The notes: a model not told the origin generated them from the letters alone. A stretch of DNA of 64,000 bases from Vibrio splendidus (GCF_001557875.1 NZ_LNRF01000001.1:1054001-1118000); one strand, 5' to 3'. Numbered from the stretch's first letter, positions 44,866 through 53,590 are shown. A program made the numbers and translations.

Positions 44866-45375
44866 TCACTTTGTCACGCTATGAATCGAAGGGTAAACTT
44901 CGATCTCAATAACGTCTTGATAATAACCAGCGAAACGCAAGCTATTTTCGAGTGCTACCCTAAGGCTCCCATGTTGAGCAAAAGGAATAACACCAGAACT
45001 GTTTATCATTACCGGTGAAGTAAGTTGGCTACTGTGCCTACTTTCATGAAGACGAATTTCGTCTATTTGTAATGACAAATTGTAACTTTCAATAATATCA
45101 ACCCCTTGATGTTGATATTTTAAGCCTCCATATTTTGAGTTGATCGTTATACCCAACGGACGGTTACAATAGATATTAAAAGGCAACGATTGCACATCAC
45201 GGTGTTCCGTAAAATTCATGATATTGCCAGAAAAGAAGTTTATTTCGCATCGGTCTTTGATCTGGCCGCTAATTCCTAACGTTAATTTGTTAGCACTGGC
45301 ATATAATGAAAGTGACATGCTGAAAATTAACGCTGAGATGATTAAGTTATGAAGAATTCGAAATACTCTAACCAT
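44866..45375 (-). CDS. minor fimbrial subunit
   Basis: From the ATG at 45375 (GAGGTGAG upstream) the product is 169 aa. It has a signal peptide (LIISALIFSMSLSLYA) and a mature part that starts SANKLTLGISGQIKDRCEINF, with a second cysteine in FNIYCNRP. The pattern is that of a pilin-like subunit. It is the first gene of the fimbrial operon, 77 bases before the major pilin, which suggests an anchor or initiator role. Confidence 0.65.
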   Translation of the reverse strand: MVRVFRILHNLIISALIFSMSLSLYASANKLTLGISGQIKDRCEINFFSGNIMNFTEHRDVQSLPFNIYCNRPLGITINSKYGGLKYQHQGVDIIESYNLSLQIDEIRLHESRHSSQLTSPVMINSSGVIPFAQHGSLRVALENSLRFAGYYQDVIEIEVYPSIHSVTK

Positions 45376-45824
45376 AATCTCACCTCTCAACGATTGAATG
45401 TAACTTGTTGCTTAACTTTGAAAACTATATGTGCTTTGAAAAATGATGAAGTAGTAAAAAAAGTTTATTATTTAAGGAAAGTATGAGTTTTGGTATGATT
45501 TTAGCCTGAGAGGTAGGGGCTAAATTACAAGGTATTAATCTTATATTCAATTAGATAGAAGGATTTCACCCCAAACTTGGTTTGACGAGGAAATTTTATT
45601 TAATTGATAATATTAGAAGTATGGTCTACGTCGAGTGTGTTGAGTTTTGCGGTGGGCTACTGTCATCACAATTATGACAGTGTTATTAACGGAAACACTA
45701 ACTTGAAAGTTTAATTTATAAGTTTATTGTAGTGGCTATAAATTGTAATGACAGAGAGTGACTATCTACTATTTCTTTATTGAAATTAGTTGTTTAAATA
45801 AATGATATAGGAGAGGTGTATCTA

Positions 45825-45856
45825 TTTTTAATTACCTTGTGCGTGGTAATTAAAAA
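45825..45856. promoter_or_regulatory. 12-bp inverted repeat upstream of the fimbrial operon
   Basis: TTTTTAATTACC (45825-45836) and GGTAATTAAAAA (45845-45856) form a perfect inverted repeat with an 8-base spacer. The low GC content makes it a better candidate for a protein-binding operator than for a terminator. It is about 450 bases upstream of the first fimbrial gene. Confidence 0.45.
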
Positions 45857-46036
45857 CTTTAAATGTTTATCACTAAGTTATTTCCCTTTAGTAAAAAGGC
45901 AAAGCTTTAAGTCATTAATGAAACTCCAGCTCAAAGGATAATTGAATACTTAAATGTAGGGATAATTAGTAGCAGGTATCCTTATAGGCCAAAACGAGAT
46001 TGCGTTCTGTTCCAGTCAATCTAGTGTGTTTTTTAG

Positions 46037-46065
46037 AAAACCAGCAGGTGTCGAAGGCTGGTTTT
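46037..46065 (+). terminator. orphan terminator-like hairpin
   Basis: AAAACCAGC (46037-46045) pairs with GCTGGTTTT (46057-46065), followed by GTTG. No plus-strand gene lies upstream for several kilobases. It may end an unannotated small RNA or be a relic of a lost gene. Confidence 0.55.
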
Positions 46066-46099
46066 GTTGTGGAATTGCCTAACAAATTTGATGAAAAAT

Positions 46100-46123
46100 T
46101 AAAGCTTCCCGAGGGAAGCTTTA
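46100..46123 (-). terminator. terminator of the ltaE/NUDIX operon
   Basis: TAAAGCTTCCC (46100-46110) pairs with GGGAAGCTTTA (46113-46123); on the minus strand ATTTTTC follows. It lies 35 bases after the ltaE stop. A similar stem lies at 38155-38175 beside the decayed copy. Confidence 0.8.
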
Positions 46124-46158
46124 GTGTTAATTGCGATATAGGCTCTTCTCGTTAAGAG

Positions 46159-47163
46159 TTAAAGCGCATTTTCTAGCTTTGCTAGGAAAGTAGTGATGTC
46201 TTCAGAGCTGATATCTCTATGAGTAACAAATCGAACAGGGTTCCCTGGTGACATCGTAATGCCTTGCTCGCTCAGTTCGCGAGCGATTCGGTTGATATCC
46301 ACGGACTCATCTAACTTCGCAAATACAATGTTGGTTTGAATGAAATCAGGGTTAACCGAAAAGCCTTCTAACTTGCTTAGGCCGATCGCTAGGTTTTTCG
46401 CGTTCTCGTGGTCAGCTTTAAGTTGAGCAACGTTCTCAGTCAGTGCCATTTTACCTGCAGCAGCAAGAATGCCTGCTTGACGCATACCGCCACCGACCAT
46501 TTTACGTAGTCGACGTGCTTTAGCGATGTACTCTTTACTACCAAGTAGCAGAGAGCCAATCGGAGCACCTAAACCTTTCGATAAACAAATCGTCATCGAA
46601 TCGAAGTGTTGTGCGATCTCTTTAATGTGAACGTCTAACGCGACTGCCGCATTGTATACGCGTGCACCGTCTAAGTGCATCTGTAAACCATGTTGGTTTA
46701 CGAACTCACGAGCTTCCGCTAGGTAAGACATTGGCAGCACTTTACCATTGATCGTGTTTTCTAAACTAAGAAGCTTAGTACGAGCAAAGTGGCTGTCGTC
46801 TGGCTTAATCGCAGCAGCAAGCTTTTTAAAATCTAAAGTACCGTCTGGGTTGTTTTCTATTGGTTGAGGTTGAATCGAGCCCAATACCGCCGCGCCACCG
46901 GCTTCGTATTTGTAGTTGTGCGCCTGTTGACCACATAGGTATTCATCACCACGCTCACAGTGCGCCATTAGGCCAAGTAGGTTGGCTTGCGTACCTGAAG
47001 AGGTGAACATAGCGGCTTCAAAGCCAGTTTCGTTGGCTGTCCACTGCTCAAGCTCGTTTACTGTTGGGTCATCACCATATACATCATCACCGACTTCTGC
47101 GTTTGCCATTACATCGCGCATAGCTTGTGAGGGTTTAGTTACGGTATCAGAACGAAAGTCCAT
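46159..47163 (-). CDS. ltaE: low-specificity L-threonine aldolase
   Basis: The enzyme splits L-threonine and L-allo-threonine to glycine and acetaldehyde using PLP. The 334-aa protein has the fold-type I signatures: the opening MDFRSDTVTKPSQAM, the cofactor Asp in MHLDGARVYNA, and the PLP lysine Lys196 in CLSKGLGAP. The length is typical. It lies 17 bases downstream of the NUDIX gene on the same strand. A decayed fragment of a second copy lies at 38233-38285. Confidence 0.92.
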   Translation of the reverse strand: MDFRSDTVTKPSQAMRDVMANAEVGDDVYGDDPTVNELEQWTANETGFEAAMFTSSGTQANLLGLMAHCERGDEYLCGQQAHNYKYEAGGAAVLGSIQPQPIENNPDGTLDFKKLAAAIKPDDSHFARTKLLSLENTINGKVLPMSYLAEAREFVNQHGLQMHLDGARVYNAAVALDVHIKEIAQHFDSMTICLSKGLGAPIGSLLLGSKEYIAKARRLRKMVGGGMRQAGILAAAGKMALTENVAQLKADHENAKNLAIGLSKLEGFSVNPDFIQTNIVFAKLDESVDINRIARELSEQGITMSPGNPVRFVTHRDISSEDITTFLAKLENAL

Positions 47164-47180
47164 GTTTCTCTCCTAGAGTA

Positions 47181-47696
47181 TTATAGGTAGCCGCAGAGTT
47201 GGGCTTTACTTAAACAAGCGATAGTTTTTGTATCGGTGATTTGATCGTGTCGTATTTTATCTTGCAGTTCTTCTAAGCTCAGTTCGATCACTTCTATGAC
47301 TTCATCTTCATCACATTCAAAGCGGGTAGTGAGGCTTAATTCTTTTGCGACAAACAGATGCTGTATTTCATCACAGAAGCCAGCCAAAGGGGTGACTTGC
47401 CCCAAGCTTTGAAAAGAAGTTGCACTGTAACCAGTTTCTTCTTCCAGTTCGCGCTGGGCACATTGAAGAGGTGTCTCCTCTATTTCCATCGTGCCTGCGG
47501 GTAGTTCCAAGAGCCATTTCTTAAGAGAAGGGCGAAACTGGTTAATGAGGATGATTTTCCCAGACGAAGTGATAGGAAGAATAACGGCCGCGCCAGGGTG
47601 GTTTATTGTTGTATGTTTTACCACGACGTTCGTAGGGAGCGTCACGTTCTCTTCTATGAGAGAAATACTTTTCCATTTATGGATAACTTTACTCAT
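47181..47696 (-). CDS. NUDIX hydrolase, ADP-ribose pyrophosphatase-like
   Basis: The NUDIX box is complete: G-TMEIE-E-TPLQCAQ-RELEEETGY. The upstream WLLELPAG and the downstream FCDEIQHLFVA resemble ADP-sugar pyrophosphatases. The ATG at 47696 (MSKVIHKWK) gives 171 aa, normal for the family; a longer reading to 47753 adds 19 residues that look non-native. It is co-directional with ltaE. A decayed fragment of a second copy lies at 38376-38510. Confidence 0.83.
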   Translation of the reverse strand: MSKVIHKWKSISLIEENVTLPTNVVVKHTTINHPGAAVILPITSSGKIILINQFRPSLKKWLLELPAGTMEIEETPLQCAQRELEEETGYSATSFQSLGQVTPLAGFCDEIQHLFVAKELSLTTRFECDEDEVIEVIELSLEELQDKIRHDQITDTKTIACLSKAQLCGYL

Positions 47697-47984
47697 GCAG
47701 TCTGGCCACATTCCTTGCCAATTTTTCGTATAACGGAAGACGTGCACCACCATAACGTCTATGGTGTCGAAAATAAAAGAAAAATTAGGGTCAGCAATAG
47801 ATTTAGTTTCACGCCGTTCGTGATGTTACTCTCATAATTGGAATCTATGATTGCGCCAAAATTACCGACGTAACCATCTGATATAAATGCAACTCAATAA
47901 TAAAATACACTTGTAACAAAGTGCTAACAAATGTATAAAAACATATCTACACTCTCAATTGTTCAAAGATTTTCGGAGTAACGC

Positions 47985-49640
47985 ATGAACCCTTCTATTT
48001 CCTCACATGCTGACAAGGCGCTACTCTCTGAAAGAATCAACAAATTAGCGCATGCTCTCTCTGATGGTGTCTATGAAAGAGAAGACACGATTAAGCTATG
48101 TTTACTGGCTGCATTGGCTGGTGAAAGCGTGTTTCTATTAGGCCCTCCGGGCATTGCAAAAAGCCTTATCGCAAAACGTCTCATTCAGGCTTTTGACAAC
48201 AGTAGCTATTTTGAATATTTGATGACACGTTTCTCTACGCCAGAGGAAGTGTTCGGCCCCCTAAGTATCCAAGAATTAAAAGACAACGGTCGTTATGTAA
48301 GACTGACCGAAGGTTACCTACCAACAGCACAAGTTGTATTCCTTGATGAGATCTGGAAAGCCGGCCCTGCAATCCTAAATACACTGCTTACTGTAGTGAA
48401 CGAAAAAACATTTAAGAACGGCAGCGACATTGAACGCGTACCTATGCGTTTGTTGGTTTCTGCATCTAATGAACTTCCAGATGAAGACAGCGGCCTAGAA
48501 GCCCTTTATGACCGTATGTTGGTTCGCGTGTTTGTTAACCGTATTCAGAACAAACAAAATTTCAAATCAATGCTGACAACGGGTACTTCTCAAGAAGCTG
48601 TGATTCCAAAAGGTTTGGCGATCACTGACATTGAATATCATCAATGGCAGAAAGAGCTCGACAAGCTTGAGCTGACCGATAACTCGTTTAATAAGCTGTA
48701 TGAACTGAAAACCATGCTTGAGGAAACAGTTAAGAAGCAAGGCTCAGCATCAGAGTCCGATTTATACGTATCAGACCGACGTTGGAAGAAAGCGGTTAAG
48801 TTATTGAAGGCGAGTGCGTTCTTCAGTGGTCGTGATAGCGTAAACCCGCTGGATATTATGCTTCTGCAGGATTGTTTATGGCATAGCCCTGAATCGCGCG
48901 ATGTAGTTCGTAGTGTGGTGAAAGACTTTGCATTGAACCGAGCGTTTGATCAACAAGAGTCGAAAGCTCAAATTGAAATGTCTCGTGAAGAGTTAGAAGA
49001 GATTCAAGACGATGTTGAATCGACGCTATCTGTTTCGCTTTCTATGGAGTCAACCAGCGGCTTGTTGCGAAAAGACGTTTACCAGAATGATATCAAGAAC
49101 GCGAAAATGTACAGCGTGGGCAGTGCATACAATCTAGTGAAACTAGTTATGCTACAAAGCAACATGTCGGTGTCTGAATCAGAGAAAGGCGATAGCCGTT
49201 GGGTATATGTAGCCAAAGACGATTTTGATCGTGTTCTTAAAGAAGGTCACGGCGATATTTACGGTTACGTAAACGAAAATAAAAACCTATGCCGTTTAAA
49301 ACTCGACTTGGATGCATCGAACCAATTAGTGATTAAAGACATTGCCAATCGCTCTGTCTTGGTGAGTGTGGTTACCACCGACGGTTTGGATCAAGAACTG
49401 TATAACAAGTGGTTGAGTGGTGCTGAGAAAGCCTTAGAGCAGTTAACTGAAGCTGAATTCAAGTTAAAACGTGTTCGTACTGAATTCCATGATGCGTTAC
49501 CTCATAACTATATTGACCCTGATTTACCGAAAGCGATGGAAGCAAGTTTGCAAGCGGTAACGCAAGATCTTGAAACCACGAAAGTGAAGAGTGCCAAGAT
49601 TGCTCAGCGTATTAAGTTTATGAGCCAGTACTTCGAGTAA
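47985..49640 (+). CDS. ravA: RavA-type MoxR AAA+ ATPase
   Basis: RavA is a hexameric MoxR-family ATPase that works with ViaA; in E. coli it is linked to LdcI, respiratory complexes and aminoglycoside sensitivity. The 551-aa protein has Walker A (GPPGIAKSL), Walker B ([12 protein letters not shown]), sensor 1 ([10 protein letters not shown]) and an arginine-finger region ([11 protein letters not shown]). The C-terminal LARA-like region and helical part follow. The start has CGGAG 6 bases upstream. It is 11 bases before viaA, so the two are co-transcribed. Confidence 0.9.
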   Translation: MNPSISSHADKALLSERINKLAHALSDGVYEREDTIKLCLLAALAGESVFLLGPPGIAKSLIAKRLIQAFDNSSYFEYLMTRFSTPEEVFGPLSIQELKDNGRYVRLTEGYLPTAQVVFLDEIWKAGPAILNTLLTVVNEKTFKNGSDIERVPMRLLVSASNELPDEDSGLEALYDRMLVRVFVNRIQNKQNFKSMLTTGTSQEAVIPKGLAITDIEYHQWQKELDKLELTDNSFNKLYELKTMLEETVKKQGSASESDLYVSDRRWKKAVKLLKASAFFSGRDSVNPLDIMLLQDCLWHSPESRDVVRSVVKDFALNRAFDQQESKAQIEMSREELEEIQDDVESTLSVSLSMESTSGLLRKDVYQNDIKNAKMYSVGSAYNLVKLVMLQSNMSVSESEKGDSRWVYVAKDDFDRVLKEGHGDIYGYVNENKNLCRLKLDLDASNQLVIKDIANRSVLVSVVTTDGLDQELYNKWLSGAEKALEQLTEAEFKLKRVRTEFHDALPHNYIDPDLPKAMEASLQAVTQDLETTKVKSAKIAQRIKFMSQYFE

Positions 49641-49651
49641 GAGGAGAGCAT

Positions 49652-51097
49652 ATGTTAGGAGCAGACGGCTTAAACCTCGCTTTGATGGTAGCTGACTCAG
49701 GAATCATTGATACCGCGATGAATGATCTCATCGCTCGTTCTCAAGTCATGATGGCTGCAGAGAACAAAGGTGTGAAGACATCAGTGAAAAACCACTTAGT
49801 GAAATGGCGCGGTAAAGTTAAAAAACGCGTTACTAAAGTGTGTGAAACCGATCGATTCCAAGAGGAGATCGCACTTTACCAAGAAGTTATTTACTGGGAT
49901 GAACCTCAGTTCTTTGATGAGATAGACAGTGTTATCAAAAAGCTGGAGTGGCACTCAGCGTTTTATCTACAAGCTCGACGCCTTATGGAGAACAATAAAG
50001 GCGTTTATAACGCGATGTTTCCACACTACTTTTGCGACCAGTGGTACCAATCACTATCAGATGCGATCAAGCAAGCTCAAGTAACCGAACTTGAAACGAG
50101 CAAAGAAAAAGTCTTAGCCGATCTTTATCAGCGCATGGAAACCATGAAAAACATGGACAAAGTGACGGAGTCGGGTGATGAAGGCAGTGTAGGGCGCTTG
50201 TGGGACATGGCATCTGCCAAGTTAAGTAAAACAGACCTTACCATCATGAAACGTCATGCTGAGTTCTTGAATAAGCACAAGGGCTTGCAAGAGATCGCTG
50301 AAAAGCTAGGCCGTATGGCTGGTGAGGAAGATGATCCTTCGCTACACAAAGCCCCTGTAGAAGAATTGCAGATGGTTGAAGAGAAAAGCGATGAAGCGGT
50401 CGATGATATTGTTGGGATTCACGAAAGTGATGACCTCAACAAGATGCTGCCAAACGAAACCATGTTTCTAGCTTACCCTGAACTTGAGGTTATCTTTTAC
50501 AAGCACTTGGCTGACAAGCGTTTACTGAGCTATCGCTCGCAAGGTAAATCACGCACGCTACGTAAAGTGAAAGCGCAAAAGCCAGATAGCAAGAACATCG
50601 ATATTGAAAAGGGTCCGTTTATCGTCTGTGTGGACGCTTCTGGCTCTATGAGTGGTTTCCCTGAGCAGTCTGCTAAAGCTATGGCTTATGCCTTAATGCA
50701 AATTGCTCTTGCGGAAGAGAGAGACTGTTACGTGATTCTGTTCTCTTCTGAGCAGATTACCTATGAGTTAACAAGGCAAGATGGCCTACGTGAAGCGAGC
50801 GACTTCTTAAGTTACTCATTCCACGGTGGTACGGATCTAGAACCTGTTCTTATGAAGTCGATTGATTTGATGACGGGTGATAAATACAAGAACGCCGATT
50901 TAATCGTACTTTCGGACTTTATTGCACCTAAACAATCTGACGAAATGATTGCTCAGGTTGAAAAGTTGAAAGAACACAAAAACCGTTTCCATGCGGTTAG
51001 TCTTTCTAAGTATGGTAACCCTCAACTTATGACGATGTTCGACCATTGCTGGGCGTATCATCCGAGCCTTGTCGGTCGTTTCATGAAGAAGTGGTAG
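49652..51097 (+). CDS. viaA: ViaA, VWA-domain partner of RavA
   Basis: ViaA is the VWA protein that stimulates RavA. The 481-aa protein has a helical N-terminal half and a C-terminal VWA domain with the metal-site motif DASGSM (near residue 327), GGTDLEPVL, and VLSDFIAP, all conserved MIDAS elements. A strong GAGGAG ribosome site precedes the ATG. It ends about 115 bases before the first tRNA-array promoter. Confidence 0.9.
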   Translation: MLGADGLNLALMVADSGIIDTAMNDLIARSQVMMAAENKGVKTSVKNHLVKWRGKVKKRVTKVCETDRFQEEIALYQEVIYWDEPQFFDEIDSVIKKLEWHSAFYLQARRLMENNKGVYNAMFPHYFCDQWYQSLSDAIKQAQVTELETSKEKVLADLYQRMETMKNMDKVTESGDEGSVGRLWDMASAKLSKTDLTIMKRHAEFLNKHKGLQEIAEKLGRMAGEEDDPSLHKAPVEELQMVEEKSDEAVDDIVGIHESDDLNKMLPNETMFLAYPELEVIFYKHLADKRLLSYRSQGKSRTLRKVKAQKPDSKNIDIEKGPFIVCVDASGSMSGFPEQSAKAMAYALMQIALAEERDCYVILFSSEQITYELTRQDGLREASDFLSYSFHGGTDLEPVLMKSIDLMTGDKYKNADLIVLSDFIAPKQSDEMIAQVEKLKEHKNRFHAVSLSKYGNPQLMTMFDHCWAYHPSLVGRFMKKW

Positions 51098-51211
51098 CGC
51101 TAAAACATCTTATTTAAATCGATTTTGCTGTGTGTTTTTTGATTGAAGAGATCGAACATGCAGCAATTTGATTTAAATGTCAGCAAACGGAATTTAAATT
51201 CACTTTTTTGT

Positions 51212-51239
51212 TTGACTATCTCTCCTCAATCCGTAAAGT
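51212..51239 (+). promoter_or_regulatory. promoter of tRNA array 1
   Basis: TTGACT (51212-51217), a 16-base spacer and TAAAGT (51234-51239) form a sigma-70 promoter about 58 bases upstream of the first tRNA. The same arrangement, TTGACG-N16-TAAAGT, lies upstream of array 2. Confidence 0.7.
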
Positions 51240-51296
51240 AGGCACCCGAACACAGCAGCGCGGCTTACTTAAGTCCCTAAAGTGTTGAATTAAAAA

Positions 51297-51370
51297 GGCG
51301 CCTTGGCAGAGTGGCTATGCAGCGGATTGCAAATCCGTGGACCTCGGTTCGACTCCGGGAGGCGCCTCCA
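51297..51370 (+). tRNA. tRNA-Cys (GCA)
   Basis: The 74-base gene folds as a cloverleaf, with acceptor GGCGCCT paired to AGGCGCC, anticodon GCA at 51329-51331 in the GATTGCAAATC loop region, the GGTTCGACTCC T-arm, and an encoded CCA end. Confidence 0.95.
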
Positions 51371-51416
51371 TTCTTTCTCTTAGTTTGATAAGTTAAGAGA
51401 CGCTAAGAATGAAAAT

Positions 51417-51492
51417 GCGATACTAGCTCAGTTGGTAGAGCGCAACCTTGCCAAGGTTGAGGTCATCGGTTCGAACCCGATGTATCGCTCCA
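51417..51492 (+). tRNA. tRNA-Gly (GCC)
   Basis: The 76-base gene has acceptor GCGATAC paired to GTATCGC, D-arm AGCTCAGTTGGTAGAGC, anticodon GCC in CCTTGCCAAGG, T-arm CGGTTCGAACCCG and an encoded CCA end. Confidence 0.95.
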
Positions 51493-51572
51493 AATTTTGT
51501 AATGTTGATTCATTTTGACATTAAGATGGTGTTTTACTTTTCAGTAATCGGCATCGCAATAAAGAATTGCGT

Positions 51573-51659
51573 GCCCTGGTGGTGGAATTGGTAGACACAA
51601 GGGATTTAAAATCCCTCGACGTTCGCGTTGTGCCGGTTCAAGTCCGGCCCGGGGCACCA
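51573..51659 (+). tRNA. tRNA-Leu (TAA)
   Basis: The 87-base class II tRNA has acceptor GCCCTGG paired to CCGGGGC, anticodon TAA in GGGATTTAAAATCCC, a long variable arm (CGACGTTCGCGTTG), T-arm CCGGTTCAAGTCCGG and an encoded CCA end. Confidence 0.95.
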
Positions 51660-51723
51660 TCTATTTGATTGTTACCTCGCTTGGTATTAGTCAAAAGAGT
51701 TGTTCTCTTAAAACACTATTGAA

Positions 51724-51797
51724 GGCGCCTTGGCAGAGTGGCTATGCAGCGGATTGCAAATCCGTGGACCTCGGTTCGACTCCGGGAGGCGCCTCCA
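51724..51797 (+). tRNA. tRNA-Cys (GCA)
   Basis: This copy is the same as the gene at 51297-51370, including the GCA anticodon and encoded CCA. It is the last gene of array 1 and is followed by a terminator. Confidence 0.95.
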
Positions 51798-51805
51798 TCA
51801 TTCAG

Positions 51806-51832
51806 AAAAACCAGTCCTAGTGACTGGTTTTT
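51806..51832. terminator. terminator of tRNA array 1 and the lipase gene
   Basis: AAAAACCAGTC (51806-51816) pairs perfectly with GACTGGTTTTT (51822-51832), with T-runs in both directions. It stands between array 1 and the convergent lipase gene. Confidence 0.88.
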
Positions 51833-51871
51833 TCGTTTCTGGCCTCGCTAAAAGCTTCCTACGTACCCATT

Positions 51872-52660
51872 TCAATGTTTATCAAAGAAATCTTTGTTAC
51901 GGATATACTTGCTCATCAAGTGATATGAGAAAGGTCTTATCAACCAACTAAAGATAGAGCGACCAAGACGGATTAGTGTAGGGGTGTTCTCGTAGATACG
52001 CCCGTTATAAAGCCAAAGCACTTTGCCTACATGCCAATAGAGCAAAGGGACTGGAGGCATGAAGGTCACGATGTCGATATCACAGCAGATTCGGTAGGTT
52101 TTCTTACTCAAGCGATAGTGCTTTCGAAAGCTCCAGTCACCAATGGCGGGTTGGCCAAAGGTCACTATTCGCTTAATGCAGCCCGGATACTTCTGATCAA
52201 AGTAATCAGCGAAGACACAGCCGATAGCGCCACCGGAAGAGTGGCCAGTAATAGAAACTCTTTTGCCTTGTTCTATGAGTGGAGTGAGCGTAGCTTCCAA
52301 GCGTTCAATAACGGTTAAGCCAAGCTTATCTTCATTACGACTTGGCTGGCTTTCTTGAAACATCAGATGGTGGAAGCCCGCATGCACACGATAATTGAGC
52401 CCAATTCTTTTGCAACTTTTTGTCCATAGAGCAAATGTCAGTAACCAATCTGAGATACTGTGCGACCCCTTGATAACCACAACCACTTCATCTTTGTCTC
52501 TACTCCACAACACTCGAATCATGGTTTTGCCAAACTGGTTTTTGATGATGCGTTGTCCATTGGGGTCAAAACCATAGCGAGTTTGTTTAAAAACTCTAGG
52601 GTAGGCGAGGTTACAGAGAACGGCATAGCGCTCATATTGATATCGTTTTAGTGGTTTCAC
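51872..52660 (-). CDS. class 3 lipase family protein
   Basis: The 262-aa protein is an alpha/beta hydrolase of the lipase class 3 type. The nucleophile elbow is GHSSGG with Ser141, preceded by RVHAGFH and followed by IVTFGQPAIGD, both conserved in this family. There is no signal peptide, so the enzyme is cytoplasmic or exported by another route. It lies between two near-identical tRNA blocks on the opposite strand, and recombination between them would delete it. Confidence 0.85.
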   Translation of the reverse strand: MKPLKRYQYERYAVLCNLAYPRVFKQTRYGFDPNGQRIIKNQFGKTMIRVLWSRDKDEVVVVIKGSHSISDWLLTFALWTKSCKRIGLNYRVHAGFHHLMFQESQPSRNEDKLGLTVIERLEATLTPLIEQGKRVSITGHSSGGAIGCVFADYFDQKYPGCIKRIVTFGQPAIGDWSFRKHYRLSKKTYRICCDIDIVTFMPPVPLLYWHVGKVLWLYNGRIYENTPTLIRLGRSIFSWLIRPFSYHLMSKYIRNKDFFDKH

Positions 52661-53009
52661 ATGATTACTTCTTCATAAGAGTGACTTAAAACTCTAGTCG
52701 TCGAATGTGAACAGCACATGAAAACGTCATTTGCTTGGTTTAAAACAACAAAATCACCGCATTGAATCTGTATTAGAATCAATGGTTGTCAGTGAGTTGT
52801 CCCTTTAAATTAGAAATCCAAGTATAAGAACCGTACAAGCTGCACTAAATTTATTCTTTTGAGTTCGATAATTAATCACTTGAATTAAAAGATAAAATTT
52901 ATAGTTGACGAATTTTTTCCTTCCGTTAAAGTACACCTCGTTCTCACGGCTTAGGTCGCTGAGAGATGGTGTTTTTACTTTTCAGTAATCGGCCTCGCAA
53001 GATTGCGTT
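52661..53009. other. intergenic region with lipase and tRNA array 2 promoters
   Basis: The stretch contains the lipase promoter region, the array 2 promoter at 52905-52932 and an AT-rich sequence upstream of it. The 60 bases before the first Leu tRNA resemble the spacer before the Leu genes at 51573 and 53440. Nothing else is visible. Confidence 0.5.
52905..52932 (+). promoter_or_regulatory. promoter of tRNA array 2
   Basis: TTGACG (52905-52910), a 16-base spacer and TAAAGT (52927-52932), preceded by an AT-rich UP-like stretch. It is 78 bases upstream of the first tRNA of the array. Confidence 0.7.
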
Positions 53010-53096
53010 GCCCTGGTGGTGGAATTGGTAGACACAAGGGATTTAAAATCCCTCGGCGTTCGCGCTGTGCCGGTTCAAGTCCGGCCCGGGGCACCA
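53010..53096 (+). tRNA. tRNA-Leu (TAA)
   Basis: The 87-base gene has the same body and TAA anticodon as the other Leu copies. Its variable arm reads CGGCGTTCGCGCTG, two changes from the other copies that keep the stem paired (A-T replaced by G-C). Confidence 0.95.
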
Positions 53097-53163
53097 TCTA
53101 TCTAGCTTTTACTTTTTGAGTAGAGTGATGAACAAAGAGTTGTTCTCTTAAATCACTATTAAA

Positions 53164-53237
53164 GGCGCCTTGGCAGAGTGGCTATGCAGCGGATTGCAAA
53201 TCCGTGGACCTCGGTTCGACTCCGGGAGGCGCCTCCA
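53164..53237 (+). tRNA. tRNA-Cys (GCA)
   Basis: This 74-base gene has the same sequence as the gene at 51297-51370, with anticodon GCA and encoded CCA. Confidence 0.95.
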
Positions 53238-53283
53238 TTCTTTCTCTTAGTTTGATAAGTTAAGAGACGCTAAGAATGAAAAT

Positions 53284-53359
53284 GCGATACTAGCTCAGTT
53301 GGTAGAGCGCAACCTTGCCAAGGTTGAGGTCATCGGTTCGAACCCGATGTATCGCTCCA
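53284..53359 (+). tRNA. tRNA-Gly (GCC)
   Basis: This 76-base gene has the same sequence as the gene at 51417-51492, with anticodon GCC and encoded CCA. Confidence 0.95.
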
Positions 53360-53439
53360 AATTTTGTAATGTTGATTCATTTTGACATTAAGATGGTGTT
53401 TTACTTTTCAGTAATCGGCATCGCAATAAAGAATTGCGT

Positions 53440-53526
53440 GCCCTGGTGGTGGAATTGGTAGACACAAGGGATTTAAAATCCCTCGACGTTCGCGTTGTGC
53501 CGGTTCAAGTCCGGCCCGGGGCACCA
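53440..53526 (+). tRNA. tRNA-Leu (TAA)
   Basis: This 87-base class II gene has the same sequence as the gene at 51573-51659, with anticodon TAA and encoded CCA. Confidence 0.95.
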
Positions 53527-53590
53527 TCTATTTGATTGTTACCTCGCTTGGTATTAGTCAAAAGAGTTGTTCTCTTAAAACACTATTGAA

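Larger units (their letters stand above)
45376..46158. other. intergenic region upstream of the fimbrial operon
   Basis: This 783-base stretch is very AT-rich and has no gene of useful length. It holds the fimbrial promoter region, a 12-bp inverted repeat at 45825-45856, and two hairpins at 46037-46065 and 46100-46123. The AT content exceeds that of the flanking housekeeping genes, consistent with transferred DNA. Confidence 0.5.
51294..51798. repeat. direct repeat, copy 1 (tRNA block Cys-Gly-Leu-Cys)
   Basis: About 505 bases, including four tRNA genes and all the spacers between them, recur at 53161-53665 with a constant offset of 1867. I found no base difference between the copies on reading them side by side. 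The copies flank the lipase gene and one extra Leu tRNA. Confidence 0.85.

Noticed and set aside
51730..51951. 73-codon plus-strand reading frame
   Set aside because: It lies over a tRNA-Cys gene and the following terminator; the translated start is tRNA sequence.
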